Positions 36,381-45,087 of a stretch of 64,000 nucleotides of DNA are shown piece after piece; the stretch's first letter is position 1, and each line of letters opens with the position of its first letter. Under the pieces are notes generated by a model that saw nothing but the letters and a program-made list of their open reading frames with translations, was not told the origin of the DNA and ran no database searches. Source of the stretch: Arcobacter sp. (lineage in GTDB: Bacteria; Campylobacterota; Campylobacteria; Campylobacterales; Arcobacteraceae). The stretch is taken from the NCBI GenBank assembly GCA_002869535.1, contig PKUK01000001.1, positions 62,001-126,000 of the forward strand, written 5' to 3'. Position numbers and translations under genes: made by a program.

Positions 36381-36434
36381 TTTTCATCCAATTTTTGCGT
36401 TTATTTGATTATAACAAAATATAAGATGCAAGAA

Positions 36435-37328
36435 TCATTCGCTTTTGAATTTCATAATTATTTGAAAAAGTTCTGATTGGTTTTCCATTTGATCTGGAAG
36501 ATTTTTTTTAGCTCCTCTTTTTAGTTCGGTAACAGCTTCTTCAGCCATATCGAGTCTTTGTGTCATATTTCCAATAGAACTATTAGTACTATCTTTATTA
36601 TCAATAGACTCAGCATCAATAATCTCTTCTCCTGTGATTTTTTTCTTATAAAAAGCTATTTCTTTTTCTAATCTATCCATCATCTTTTGAACATCTTTTT
36701 TATTATAATTCTCTTTTTTTATTTCTTCTTTAATTTTTGCTATGAGTTCTTCTAATGCTTTTATCTCATCTGTTGTCATTCCTGTTCTCATAACAGATTT
36801 AATATCTTCAAATAATTTTTTTATATCTTCTTTTATTTCTTCTTCTGTTCTAGTATCACTTTTATCATTAATTATTTTTGTATCTAAAGTGGAATTCATC
36901 TCTTCTTTTTTTACATCTTCATGTTCAAATACAGACATTCCTACTAAATCTTTTTTAAACTTAGATACTTTTTTTTCTAGTTCTTCAACTAAATTTTCTA
37001 GTTCTTTTATATTAGGATTATTATCCCTTAACTTTTCTTGTGTTATTTCAAGCATCTCTTTAAATACTTCTATTTCCTCTTTTGTTAAACTTTTTTTTAT
37101 GACTGATTTTATATCACTTAGAAGTTTATTTATATCTGTAATTTCTTCATTATCACTTTTTGTGTCATTTTTGAGATATTTACTTTGTGCTTCATGCAAA
37201 GAGTTTTCAAAACTATCTGAGCCTTTTTTACTAGTTGAAGCATTGTGTTTACTTCTTTCTTGCTGATAAATATCGCTTGAGTTTGGTGAAATAAGAGTGG
37301 TTTTTTTGTTATCTGTATCGATATACAT
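36435..37328 (-). CDS. Hypothetical charged coiled-coil protein with an internal duplication
   Basis: A 297-residue protein with no family I recognise, very rich in lysine and glutamate and without signal or membrane segment. Two related blocks of about 60 residues occur: DIKSVIKKSLTKEEIEVFKE to FKKDLVG, and DIKSVMRTGMTTDEIKALEE to YKKKITG, each a helical hairpin. The low-complexity linkers suggest disorder. It stands alone between aldo/keto reductase and rsmD. It might be a structural or flagellum-linked helper, but nothing decides this. Confidence 0.7.
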   Translation of the reverse strand: MYIDTDNKKTTLISPNSSDIYQQERSKHNASTSKKGSDSFENSLHEAQSKYLKNDTKSDNEEITDINKLLSDIKSVIKKSLTKEEIEVFKEMLEITQEKLRDNNPNIKELENLVEELEKKVSKFKKDLVGMSVFEHEDVKKEEMNSTLDTKIINDKSDTRTEEEIKEDIKKLFEDIKSVMRTGMTTDEIKALEELIAKIKEEIKKENYNKKDVQKMMDRLEKEIAFYKKKITGEEIIDAESIDNKDSTNSSIGNMTQRLDMAEEAVTELKRGAKKNLPDQMENQSELFQIIMKFKSE

Positions 37329-37534
37329 AATAGCTCCTTAAAATATAGTAATATTTTACATGATTTTAAGTAATTTATTCATATTAAATAAGTTGCTTAA
37401 GTATTAAATTTATATAATTTAAACTAAAATTAAGCATTATTAATAATTTATAAAGTTATTATATAAAATACTATTTTTCAAAATAGAACCCTCAACAACT
37501 TTTGACTATAATTACAAAAAAACTAAGAAGTATA

Positions 37535-38125
37535 ATGAAAAAAAACATATTAACAACACAAATTATCGCAGGAAAATATAAAGGCAAAAAGATAGAACTT
37601 CCATCTTTAGATGTTACAAGAAGTTCAAAGGCAAGAGTTAAAGAGTCATTCTTTAATGTTCTTCAATTTGATATTATTGATAAAGTATTCATTGAAGCTT
37701 TTGCAGGAAGTGGAAGTATTGGTTTAGAGGCAGTTTATAGGGATGTTAAAAAATCATATTTTATAGAATTAAATAAAAGCTCATATAATATCTTGGTAAA
37801 TAATTGTAAATCAATAGATATAAATAAGTGTCAAACAATGTTGGGAGATACTTTTGAACAGCTACCACTTTTATTAAACTCATTGAAAAACTCTAGTGAA
37901 GAGTTGATTGTTTATATTGATCCTCCATTTGATTATAGAGATGGAATGGAAGAGATTTATGAAAAATCATTTGAACTAGTTAAAGATATAGAAAATGATA
38001 ACATCATGATGATATGTTTTGAACATGTTTCAACAGTAGATGTTCCAGATATATTAGGAAGATTTGAAAAATATAAGTCTAAAAAATTTGGTAAAACTAC
38101 ACTTACATATTTTAGGTTAGCATAA
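37535..38125 (+). CDS. rsmD: 16S rRNA (guanine(966)-N2)-methyltransferase RsmD
   Basis: A 196-residue methyltransferase starting at 37535 (MKKNILTTQIIAGKYKGKKI), chosen over an upstream TTG because the N-terminus then matches the family. Motif I is EAFAGSGSIGLEAVYR and the catalytic motif IV is VYIDPPFDY. It methylates G966 of 16S rRNA in the small subunit. It is followed after three bases by the permease gene. Confidence 0.93.
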   Translation: MKKNILTTQIIAGKYKGKKIELPSLDVTRSSKARVKESFFNVLQFDIIDKVFIEAFAGSGSIGLEAVYRDVKKSYFIELNKSSYNILVNNCKSIDINKCQTMLGDTFEQLPLLLNSLKNSSEELIVYIDPPFDYRDGMEEIYEKSFELVKDIENDNIMMICFEHVSTVDVPDILGRFEKYKSKKFGKTTLTYFRLA

Positions 38126-38128
38126 ATC

Positions 38129-38929
38129 ATGGGAAAAGTGGCATTTTATATATTAGCTTTTTTTGTAGCTATTATTTTTTTTATGCCACTACTTTATAGT
38201 GTTTCCCCTTATGAATTAAATCCAAGTAAAATATTACAAGCTCCTAGTTTAGAACATATAATGGGAACAGATAGACTAGGAAGAGATATTTTTGCTAGAA
38301 TTTTAGATGGTGGACAAACTTCTTTAATAATCGGCTTTGCAAGTGCTGGTATATCTTCACTTGTAGGTCTTTTTATAGGAATAAATGCTGGGTATTTAAA
38401 GGGTAATATTGATAAAACTATTACCATAATTATTGATTTGTTTTTGACTTTTCCAACTTTCTTTTTACTGCTTGCCTTGGTCTCTTATATTCAAGCTTCT
38501 TCAATTATATTGATTATAGTTATTTCTATAACGGGTTGGATGGGAATGGCAAGAATGATTAGAAGTGAAAGTTTTTCAATAGGAACAAAACCATATATCA
38601 AGGTTTTAAAACTTGCCAATGTAAGTAGCCTAAAAATCATATTTAAATATTTCACTCCGCTTTTAGCACCTATTTTTCTTATTTCTTTTACATTTGGAGT
38701 AGGTGGGGCTATTTTAGCTGAGTCTGGATTGTCCTTTTTAGGTCTTGGTGTTAATTCTCCTGAGATGTCATTGGGAAGTCTTTTAAGTGATGGAAAAGCA
38801 GTACTTGATATTGCTTGGTGGGTGAGTTTCTTCCCTGGTTTGATGATATTTATTGTTACTTTTTGTTTGATGCAAATAAGTGATTTCTTACAAAGTAAAA
38901 TAAATACAAAAGAGATACAAAAAGGTTAG
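38129..38929 (+). CDS. ABC transporter permease, OppC/DppC family (orphan)
   Basis: A 266-residue inner-membrane permease with about six helices and the DppC-like segment HIMGTDRLGRDIFARILDGGQTSLIIG. The cytoplasmic EAA-type loop is around GWMGMARMIRSESFSIGTKPYIK. Such permeases pair with an OppB-type partner, ATPases and a binding protein for peptides or metals. None of these is next to it; its neighbours are rsmD and mntP. It is therefore an isolated subunit or the rest lies elsewhere in the genome. Confidence 0.85.
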   Translation: MGKVAFYILAFFVAIIFFMPLLYSVSPYELNPSKILQAPSLEHIMGTDRLGRDIFARILDGGQTSLIIGFASAGISSLVGLFIGINAGYLKGNIDKTITIIIDLFLTFPTFFLLLALVSYIQASSIILIIVISITGWMGMARMIRSESFSIGTKPYIKVLKLANVSSLKIIFKYFTPLLAPIFLISFTFGVGGAILAESGLSFLGLGVNSPEMSLGSLLSDGKAVLDIAWWVSFFPGLMIFIVTFCLMQISDFLQSKINTKEIQKG

Positions 38930-38933
38930 TTTA

Positions 38934-39485
38934 GTGTTTGAAGTTTTACTGTTATCATTTGCTTTAGCTATGGATGCCTTTGCTGTTTCTATAGGACTTG
39001 GAGTAAAAAGAAAAGAGTTTGATAAAATGTTAGCATTAAAAGCTGCATTGTTTTTTGGTATTTTTCAAGCTTTGATGCCTTTTATTGGTCATATGGCTAG
39101 TTTAGGAGTAGGTAGTTTAATAGAGTCAATTGACCATTGGGTTGCCTTTTTACTTTTAAGCTTAATTGGTGGAAAAATGCTTTATGAGAGTTTTGGTGAA
39201 AATACAGAAGATGAAATAAGTATTATTACAAATAAGGTTTTACTAATCTTAGCAATTGCCACAAGTATTGATGCTATGGCTGCTGGATTTACTTTGAATT
39301 TATTAGATTTCAATCCTTACATTTCTATGATAATTATTGGACTTGTTACCTTTTTATTTAGTTTTGTAGGTGTATTCATTGGCTCAAAAGGTGGAAGCTT
39401 TTTAGAAGATAAAGCTGAAAAACTTGGAGGAGTAGTGCTCATAGGTATAGGAGTCAAGATACTTGTTGAGCACACACTGTTTTAA
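38934..39485 (+). CDS. mntP: Manganese efflux pump MntP
   Basis: A 183-residue protein with six membrane helices of the MntP (DUF204) family. The two halves each carry an AMDAFAVSI or SIDAMAAGF motif with the aspartate used for Mn transport. The start is GTG at 38934, eight bases after AAAAAGG. It follows the permease gene after four bases and overlaps the convergent dehydrogenase gene by four. Confidence 0.9.
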   Translation: MFEVLLLSFALAMDAFAVSIGLGVKRKEFDKMLALKAALFFGIFQALMPFIGHMASLGVGSLIESIDHWVAFLLLSLIGGKMLYESFGENTEDEISIITNKVLLILAIATSIDAMAAGFTLNLLDFNPYISMIIIGLVTFLFSFVGVFIGSKGGSFLEDKAEKLGGVVLIGIGVKILVEHTLF

Positions 39486-40306
39486 ATCTTATTTAATAAC
39501 TTATCAAGTAAATTAGTACTTAGTACTCTTTTTGCAAAACCTAAAAGATAAGTGGCAATAGTCACATAATATCTAGGTTTTGGTTTTTTGGCTTTCATGA
39601 TTTTTAAAACAACTTTTGCAACACTACTTGCAGGTAGATTAAAAGGTGTTGTATCTTCTTTACTTTCTAATCTACTTTTTAATTCTTGTTCATATGTATT
39701 TCTAAAATAGCTATCTTTTGCATTGATATTTTTATTGAACATCTTAAGTGCATTTTCTCTAAATTTACTAGTAACTGGTCCTGTATTTATTGTAGAGATA
39801 AAAATGCCATTGTGATTTAGTAACTCTTGCCTAAATGTATCTGTTAATCCCTCTATGGCATATTTGCTTGCATTGTATGCGCCTCTAAATTTTAAAGAGA
39901 TAAGTCCAAGTACAGAACTGTGTTGGATTATTTTTCCATAGCCTTGATTTCTAAAGATTTTCATAGCTTGAAATGTAAGTTCATGGGTACCAAAAAAGTT
40001 AGTTTCAAACTGCTCTTTTAAAACTTCCGTTGATAAATCTTCTACAGCTCCAGGTTGTCCAAAACCTGCATTATTAAAAACAGCATCTAAAGCTTTGTCA
40101 AGCTTTAATATTCTTTCCAAAACTTCTGTTATCTCAACACTATTTGTTACATCTAGTTTATAAGAGATAAAATCCAACTCTTGCAACATAAGCACATCTT
40201 CTTTTTTTCGTGCAGTTGCATAGACCTTGTAACCTTTATCTTTGAGAAGTTTTGCAGTTTCTAATCCAATACCTGAAGAACAACCTGTTATTAATATATT
40301 TGCCAT
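39482..40306 (-). CDS. Short-chain dehydrogenase/reductase
   Basis: A 274-residue classical SDR: the NADP motif TGCSSGIGLETA, NNAGFG, and catalytic serine-tyrosine-lysine in SSVLGLISLKFRGAYNASK (Y-x3-K). The C-terminal helix pair with KRVLSTNLLDKLLNK suggests a membrane-associated type with a lipid or steroid-like substrate. It converges with mntP and diverges from the TIGR02757 gene. Confidence 0.85.
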   Translation of the reverse strand: MANILITGCSSGIGLETAKLLKDKGYKVYATARKKEDVLMLQELDFISYKLDVTNSVEITEVLERILKLDKALDAVFNNAGFGQPGAVEDLSTEVLKEQFETNFFGTHELTFQAMKIFRNQGYGKIIQHSSVLGLISLKFRGAYNASKYAIEGLTDTFRQELLNHNGIFISTINTGPVTSKFRENALKMFNKNINAKDSYFRNTYEQELKSRLESKEDTTPFNLPASSVAKVVLKIMKAKKPKPRYYVTIATYLLGFAKRVLSTNLLDKLLNKI

Positions 40307-40370
40307 TTTTAACCTATCTTTTTTTCTAAGATGCTATTATAACGAAAAAGATTTTACTTCAAAGAGTTAT

Positions 40371-41150
40371 ATGAACAAAAAAGATATCAAACTTAAAAAC
40401 TTACTAGACAATGAAGTTCTTTGTAGAAATAATGAGTGTGAATTAACACTAGAACGTCCTGATCCCTTATTTATAGCAAAAAGACACAATGATGAATATA
40501 TCTCACTTATTTGCGCACTATTTGCCTATGGTAAAGCCTCTTTAATAATAAAATTTTTAGATAGTTTAGACTTCTCACTTTTAGATAAAGATGAAAATAT
40601 TATTAGAAAAACCATTGATGGATTTTATTATAGGTTTCAAAGCAGTAAAGATATCCAAGAGTTTTTTATAGCATTATCAAGACTAAAAAAACAAACAAGT
40701 TTAAATGAACTATTTATAGAAAAGTACAAAATAAATAATGATATATGTGAAGGTATAGATAACATAATATGCAAAATAAATGAAATCAATCCATATACTT
40801 CACAAGGCTACAAATTTTTACTTGGTTCAAATTTTAAAAGAGATAAACAAAACAACATAAAACAAATAGGAAATGCCGCATATAAAAGATGGTTTATGTA
40901 CTTAAGATGGATGGTTAGAAAAGATAACTTGGATATGGGATTATGGCAAGGTGTATCAAGTAAAGATTTACTTATGCCACTAGATACGCACACCTTTAAT
41001 GTATCAAATAAAATAGGGCTAATAGAGCGAAAAACCTGTGACTTATATGCTTCATATTTACTAACATCAAAGCTCAAAGAGTTTGATAAAGAAGACCCTA
41101 TCAAGTATGATTTTGCACTATATAGAATTGGTCAAGAAAAGTTAATATAA
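40371..41150 (+). CDS. TIGR02757 (DUF2400) family protein, target gene of the integrated element
   Basis: A 259-residue protein starting at ATG 40371; an open frame extends upstream over a region without support. Family segments are RPDPLFIAKRHNDEYISLI, LICALFAYGKASLI, KRWFMYLRWMVRKDNLDMG, LLMPLDTHTF and a C-terminal DPIKYDFALYRIGQEK. The family is widespread with no proven function; an N-glycosylase-like fold has been suggested for it. Its last codons overlap the left copy of the 19-bp repeat, so the element supplies the final residues. The C-terminal five residues differ from the displaced version at 55248-55289. Confidence 0.85.
   Translation: MNKKDIKLKNLLDNEVLCRNNECELTLERPDPLFIAKRHNDEYISLICALFAYGKASLIIKFLDSLDFSLLDKDENIIRKTIDGFYYRFQSSKDIQEFFIALSRLKKQTSLNELFIEKYKINNDICEGIDNIICKINEINPYTSQGYKFLLGSNFKRDKQNNIKQIGNAAYKRWFMYLRWMVRKDNLDMGLWQGVSSKDLLMPLDTHTFNVSNKIGLIERKTCDLYASYLLTSKLKEFDKEDPIKYDFALYRIGQEKLI
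41119..41137. other. attL: left 19-bp core repeat of the integrated element
   Basis: TATATAGAATTGGTCAAGA at 41119-41137 is identical to the sequence at 55248-55266. It lies within the last codons of the TIGR02757 gene. Similarity continues imperfectly for about 20 bases on the right of the core. Confidence 0.85.
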
Positions 41151-41222
41151 TCTATTAAATAGGTAGTTTGTTAAATATTTAGAAAATAAAAGTACACTTA
41201 TTGTACGTTTTGGATAATTAAT

Positions 41223-43100
41223 TTGTTAAATATTGAAGAATTATTAATTAAAATCATGCAAATACTTGATTTTGATATGAATGATGTAAAACTAAAACGA
41301 ACATTAGAGAAAAGAAGGTTTTTTAATAAAGAACTGAGTGCTGAAAAATATAGAGAACACATTGAGCTTATATTAGAAAAATTAAGTCTTGATACAAAGA
41401 ACAATCAACTAGTAGATATTTTTATTGATTTAATTAATTTGTATATACCAATATATCAAAAACTTAATTTAATTAAATTTGGTGCTACTCAAAAAAAGAT
41501 GAACTGGGTGATATTAAAAAGACTTGTAATCCCATATTTAGCAAAAAGGTTATCTTCTTTGGATTATGATTATAATTCGAGAATTGATAAAGGTTTGTCA
41601 GGTGGTCGATTTTGGTATTTACCTGATATAACTGATTATCCTAATATTAAATTACCAATGGAGTATATAATGAATTGGTGGGTAGATTTATATGGTAAGA
41701 ACTTAGATAGTTTATGTGATGAATTAGATAATAATAATCAAAGTGAAAGTAAAGCATTTGAATCAAAAAATACTATTAAGCAGTGGTTTAAAAAAAGTAT
41801 ACCTGATAGAAAATCTATTGAAAAGTATTGCAGTATTCCAATAAGATATGTCGGATACTTTAAGCCAAATGTAAATGATACTTTAAATATTCAATTCCAA
41901 AAAGCTTATACCTTTGTAGTTGAGACAAAAAAGTTATCAATTGATGAAATAAAACATGAAATTCCATACAATTCGTTAGTTGATAAAGTTTTTAGTAATG
42001 AATCTATCTCAAAAGATGAAAAAAAAGAGTTTGTTAGATTTATTTCGGAAAGATGGGAAGTACCTACTAAAGAAAAGCTTATTAGTATTTTTATTATTGC
42101 TAGAGGTTCTCAATCAATATATGAAAACTTATTAGAGTATTTTGCATTTGAAGACTCATCTGATATTGAAGAAAATAAACTTTTGCAATTGATTTATTTA
42201 TATTTTCAGTTATATAATGAAAACCTTCAAAGATATTTACATAGAGTATATAAGTATGACGAAGTAGATATATTTAAAACCAACTATGAGTACTTAGATG
42301 TATTAAATAACAACTTTTTAGAAATAGTTACAACAATTTCTAATGATATAGGTATTGAATTATCAAATCAGAACTTTTCAAAAACATACTTAGAAGATAT
42401 TTATCAGATAAAACTTAATGTATTTTTGCAAAATAAAGATAAAAGAGCTGAATTAGTTTCTAAGCAGTTGAAATAGCATTATGAGTTTTTTTATGAAAAA
42501 TTTGATCAAATTGAATATGATATTAAAAAGTATTTTTTATTGTCTTCTGAAGAAAAAAAACAGTTTATAAATAATGTTCAAGATATTCAATGTTTAATCA
42601 ATATTTGTGATAGAGAGTTTTTTGTTAATTATGAACTTGCTGAAATGTGTGTTAAGCGAATGGAAATCTTATCAAAAACAGACACTGATGAGATTATAGT
42701 AGTATCATATTATCTAAAGTTTTATACTTGGTTGGGTTTTGAACAAAATTTAACAAAACGGGATGAGGCAACTACTTATATTGAGAATTATAGTAAGTTA
42801 ATAAAAAATATTGAAGAGAAGTATATAGAATTATTAAAATACAAATTATATTTTTACATTAAATCTAAACAATTTGATAAAGCTTTAGTTATATCAAATG
42901 AGTTTTTTAAACGATATATTGAAGCTAAAAAGAAAGATGAAGACTCAATCGAAGTTCTTATTTTAGGTGCATATATTGCATATATTGAAAAAGATAAAAA
43001 GGCTTTAAAACAGTATAATAAGTATTTAAAGAAATATATAAATATGTCTTTTCAAAACAGTCAGTCTTTACCTTTTAAAATATATTTTTATAAAAAATAA
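41223..43100 (+). pseudogene. Unknown large protein of the element, interrupted by an in-frame TAG
   Basis: The frame is 626 codons starting at TTG (41223), with a stop TAG at 42474-42476 (codon 418) and the same frame continuing to 43100. No family is recognised. The N-terminal part is charged and helical (KLKRTLEKRRFFN) with an unusual aromatic segment GGRFWYLPDITDYP and NWWVDLYGK; the C-terminal 200 residues look like helical TPR-type repeats. Position as the first gene of the element suggests a defence or maintenance role. The two parts may alternatively be separate genes, but the frame continuity and lack of a ribosome site before 42540 argue for one. Confidence 0.6.
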
Positions 43101-43193
43101 AAAATGTACGAGTTAACACCCTAAATAAAAATATCATATTCTTGTAATCTTCTCATAGTGATTTTAAATCACAAAAAACTAAAAGGAAAGATT

Positions 43194-43334
43194 ATGTCTA
43201 ACAATAATCATAAAGCTAATCAGGCTAATTCAAACAAAGGTACTAGTGGTACAAACAGTGCTAATGCAAAAGTGCATGGTAATAGAGGTGCTCAAATGAA
43301 CCCTAATAATACTAAAGGTTCAAAAGGTAAATAA
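43194..43334 (+). CDS. 46-residue Asn/Gly-rich small protein
   Basis: A 46-residue protein with AAAGGA ahead of its ATG, built almost wholly of N, G, K, S, T and A. Two segments, KANQANSNKGTSGTN and GNRGAQMNPN, match a widespread family of short proteins often misnamed alpha-amylase. It is probably disordered. Its stop overlaps the HicA start by one base (TAATG), so the two are translated together. Function unknown. Confidence 0.7.
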   Translation: MSNNNHKANQANSNKGTSGTNSANAKVHGNRGAQMNPNNTKGSKGK

Positions 43335-43564
43335 TGGCTTCTTTATCTAATATAACAGGTAGAGAGTTAATAAAGTTTGTCAAATCTATAGGTTATAGAT
43401 TTGATAGGCAAAATAGAGGTAATCATAGAATATTTGTTCATGATGAGAAAAAAACTTTAACCATTCCTGTATATAAAAAGAAAATGGTAAAGATTGGATT
43501 ACTAGGTGGAATACTAAAAGATATTGGTATTTCAAAGGCTGAGTTTATTAACTCAATTAGTTAA
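43334..43564 (+). CDS. hicA: HicA-type mRNA interferase toxin
   Basis: A 76-residue double-stranded RNA-binding-fold toxin: GRELIKFVKSIGYRFDRQ, the catalytic histidine H31 in RGNHRIFVH, LTIPVYKKKM and LLGGILKDIGISKAEF. HicA cuts mRNA and is normally neutralised by a HicB antitoxin encoded next to it. No HicB is present; the flanking genes encode a 46-residue Asn/Gly-rich protein and a 28-residue acidic peptide. It is either antitoxin-free or controlled by one of these. Confidence 0.8.
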   Translation: MASLSNITGRELIKFVKSIGYRFDRQNRGNHRIFVHDEKKTLTIPVYKKKMVKIGLLGGILKDIGISKAEFINSIS

Positions 43565-43580
43565 AAATAAAGGAAATAAA

Positions 43581-43667
43581 ATGTTTAAGTATATTAATTG
43601 TTCAGATTGGATTGATGATAGAGGATTGGAAGATGAAGATTGGGTAAAAGATAGAGGTTTGAGATAA
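43581..43667 (+). CDS. 28-residue acidic peptide after hicA
   Basis: A 28-residue open frame with AAAGGAA seven bases upstream of the ATG. It is strongly acidic (WIDDRGLEDEDWVKDRGL), with a repeated W-x-D-RGL element. Its position where hicB would be makes it a candidate micro-antitoxin. It could also be a chance frame, though the ribosome site is good. Confidence 0.4.
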   Translation: MFKYINCSDWIDDRGLEDEDWVKDRGLR

Positions 43668-43972
43668 TACACTAAATTTACTCTTAAAAAGACAAAGATA
43701 ATTTTCTTTGTATTAATAAAAATGTTACTTTTAGTAATAAAATAAATTTTTTATAATAAATTCTCAAAAAATAAAAAATAAATTTTTTTTACTCTGAATT
43801 CATTATAAAGTTATATAAGATTCTCTTCAAAATAAACTTAAAAATAAACCTTGTAAAAACTATAAACCCCTAAAAATAAGACTTTTTAAAAGAAAATTAA
43901 AAAAACTTGAATTTTCTACATATGATATGATTACTTATCAAATAATATAGATATATATATGAAAGGATAAGT
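43668..43972. other. AT-rich intergenic region of the element
   Basis: About 300 bases without a gene, with long A and T runs and only short weak stems (for example ACAAAG/CTTTGT near 43693). The right end carries AAAGGA and AT-rich -10-like sequence for the excisionase-like gene. It could hold a promoter or a replication origin; nothing specific is proven. Confidence 0.4.
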
Positions 43973-44245
43973 ATGAAATTCATAGTTGATGAACAAATAT
44001 TACAAGAACTATTGACAAAACAAAATAGAATTTTGGAGTTGATTAATAAAAAAATAATTTTTAATTCTTTACCTAAAGATTATTTTAAATCAAAATTATT
44101 AACTGTATCTCAATCTGCTGAACATCTTAATGTATCAGAAATATTTTTACGAAAAAAAATTGAAGCAAAAGTTTTAAAAGTAAAAAGAATTGGAAAAGCA
44201 ATTCGTATTGATATTAATGATTTAGAAAGTTTAATAGAGGACTAA
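43973..44245 (+). CDS. Excisionase-like helix-turn-helix protein
   Basis: A 90-residue protein: an N-terminal helix (ILQELLTKQNRILELINK), then a MerR/excisionase-type winged helix, LLTVSQSAEHLNVSEIFLRKKIEAK, ending in a VKRIGKAIRIDINDLES strand. This is the usual layout of plasmid and element-borne Xis or accessory DNA-binding proteins. It may act with the integrase in excision or control the next gene. AAAGGA precedes the ATG and the replisome-organizer gene follows at once. Confidence 0.7.
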   Translation: MKFIVDEQILQELLTKQNRILELINKKIIFNSLPKDYFKSKLLTVSQSAEHLNVSEIFLRKKIEAKVLKVKRIGKAIRIDINDLESLIED

Positions 44246-44248
44246 TTG

Positions 44249-45001
44249 ATGGGAAATTCAAAAAGATATTACTGGTTAAAACTAATGAAAGATTTTTTTC
44301 AAACAGCACGTATTAAGAAGATGAGAAAAATTGCAGGTGGAGATACTTATGTAATCATATATCTAAAAATGATGTTATTGAGTATCAATAGTGAAGCCAT
44401 CATAGAATATGAAGAGGTTGAAAATACATTTGCAGATGAAATAGCTTTAATTCTTGATGAAGATATTGAAAACGTAAAAGTTGTGATTGCTTTTCTTATT
44501 GCAAATAATTTAATGACACAAATAGATGAACATAATTATAGATTGAATGAAGTTGAATATTTAATAGGTAGTGAAACTGACAGTGCACAACGAGTAAGAA
44601 AACATAGAGATGAAAAGAGGGCGTTACAATGTAACAAGTATGAAATAAATAGTAACACAGATATAGATGAAGAGCTAGAGATAGAGTTAGATGTAGATAG
44701 ACAGATAGAAATAGAGAATAATAAAGAGAAAGAGTTAAAAGAAGAGAATAATAGAAAAGAATTTTTTGATTTTAAAAATGAATTTATTAAACTACACTCT
44801 GGAAAATTTAAATTTAAAGTACCTTATCCCAATCCCATGAGCTTAAGTTTTATAGAAGGAACAGTTCTTCAATTAAAAGAGAATGGATATCTACACAATA
44901 CTACAATAAAAAAAGATTTGAATAAAGAACAAGCATTTAATGTGTGGGATTACCTTTATGCTAATAGAGATTATCTCTTGACTCAATTATCAGAGAAATA
45001 A
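44249..45001 (+). CDS. Phage replisome organizer-like protein
   Basis: A 250-residue protein; ATG 44249 is preferred over the TTG one codon earlier. The N-terminal 115 residues (RYYWLKLMKDFFQTARIKKMRK, GGDTYVIIYLKMMLLS, VVIAFLIANNLMTQ) match the phage replisome organizer N-terminal winged helix. The middle is a highly acidic low-complexity run. Such proteins bind an origin and recruit the host helicase, so the element may replicate after excision. Confidence 0.75.
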   Translation: MGNSKRYYWLKLMKDFFQTARIKKMRKIAGGDTYVIIYLKMMLLSINSEAIIEYEEVENTFADEIALILDEDIENVKVVIAFLIANNLMTQIDEHNYRLNEVEYLIGSETDSAQRVRKHRDEKRALQCNKYEINSNTDIDEELEIELDVDRQIEIENNKEKELKEENNRKEFFDFKNEFIKLHSGKFKFKVPYPNPMSLSFIEGTVLQLKENGYLHNTTIKKDLNKEQAFNVWDYLYANRDYLLTQLSEK

Positions 45002-45041
45002 ACTTACTAACCTCTCACTAAAGTGAAAGATTATTAAGTTC

Positions 45042-45062
45042 AAGGGGTACGTCGCCCCCCTT
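45042..45062. repeat. GC-rich hairpin before the relaxase gene, oriT candidate
   Basis: AAGGGG (45042-45047) and CCCCTT (45057-45062) enclose a short loop in an otherwise very AT-rich element, 26 bases before the relaxase start. A hairpin beside a MobV gene could be part of an origin of transfer or a terminator for the replisome-organizer gene. Confidence 0.35.
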
Positions 45063-45087
45063 AAAAAACCCCAAAAGAAGGATTTGT

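Noticed and set aside
36742-37266. 174-codon frame antisense to the coiled-coil gene
   Set aside because: Serine/phenylalanine-rich low complexity is what the reverse of Lys/Glu codons gives; no start signal.
42477-42540. A separate gene starting at TTG 42540
   Set aside because: There is no ribosome site and the frame is continuous with the upstream part, so a single interrupted gene is simpler.
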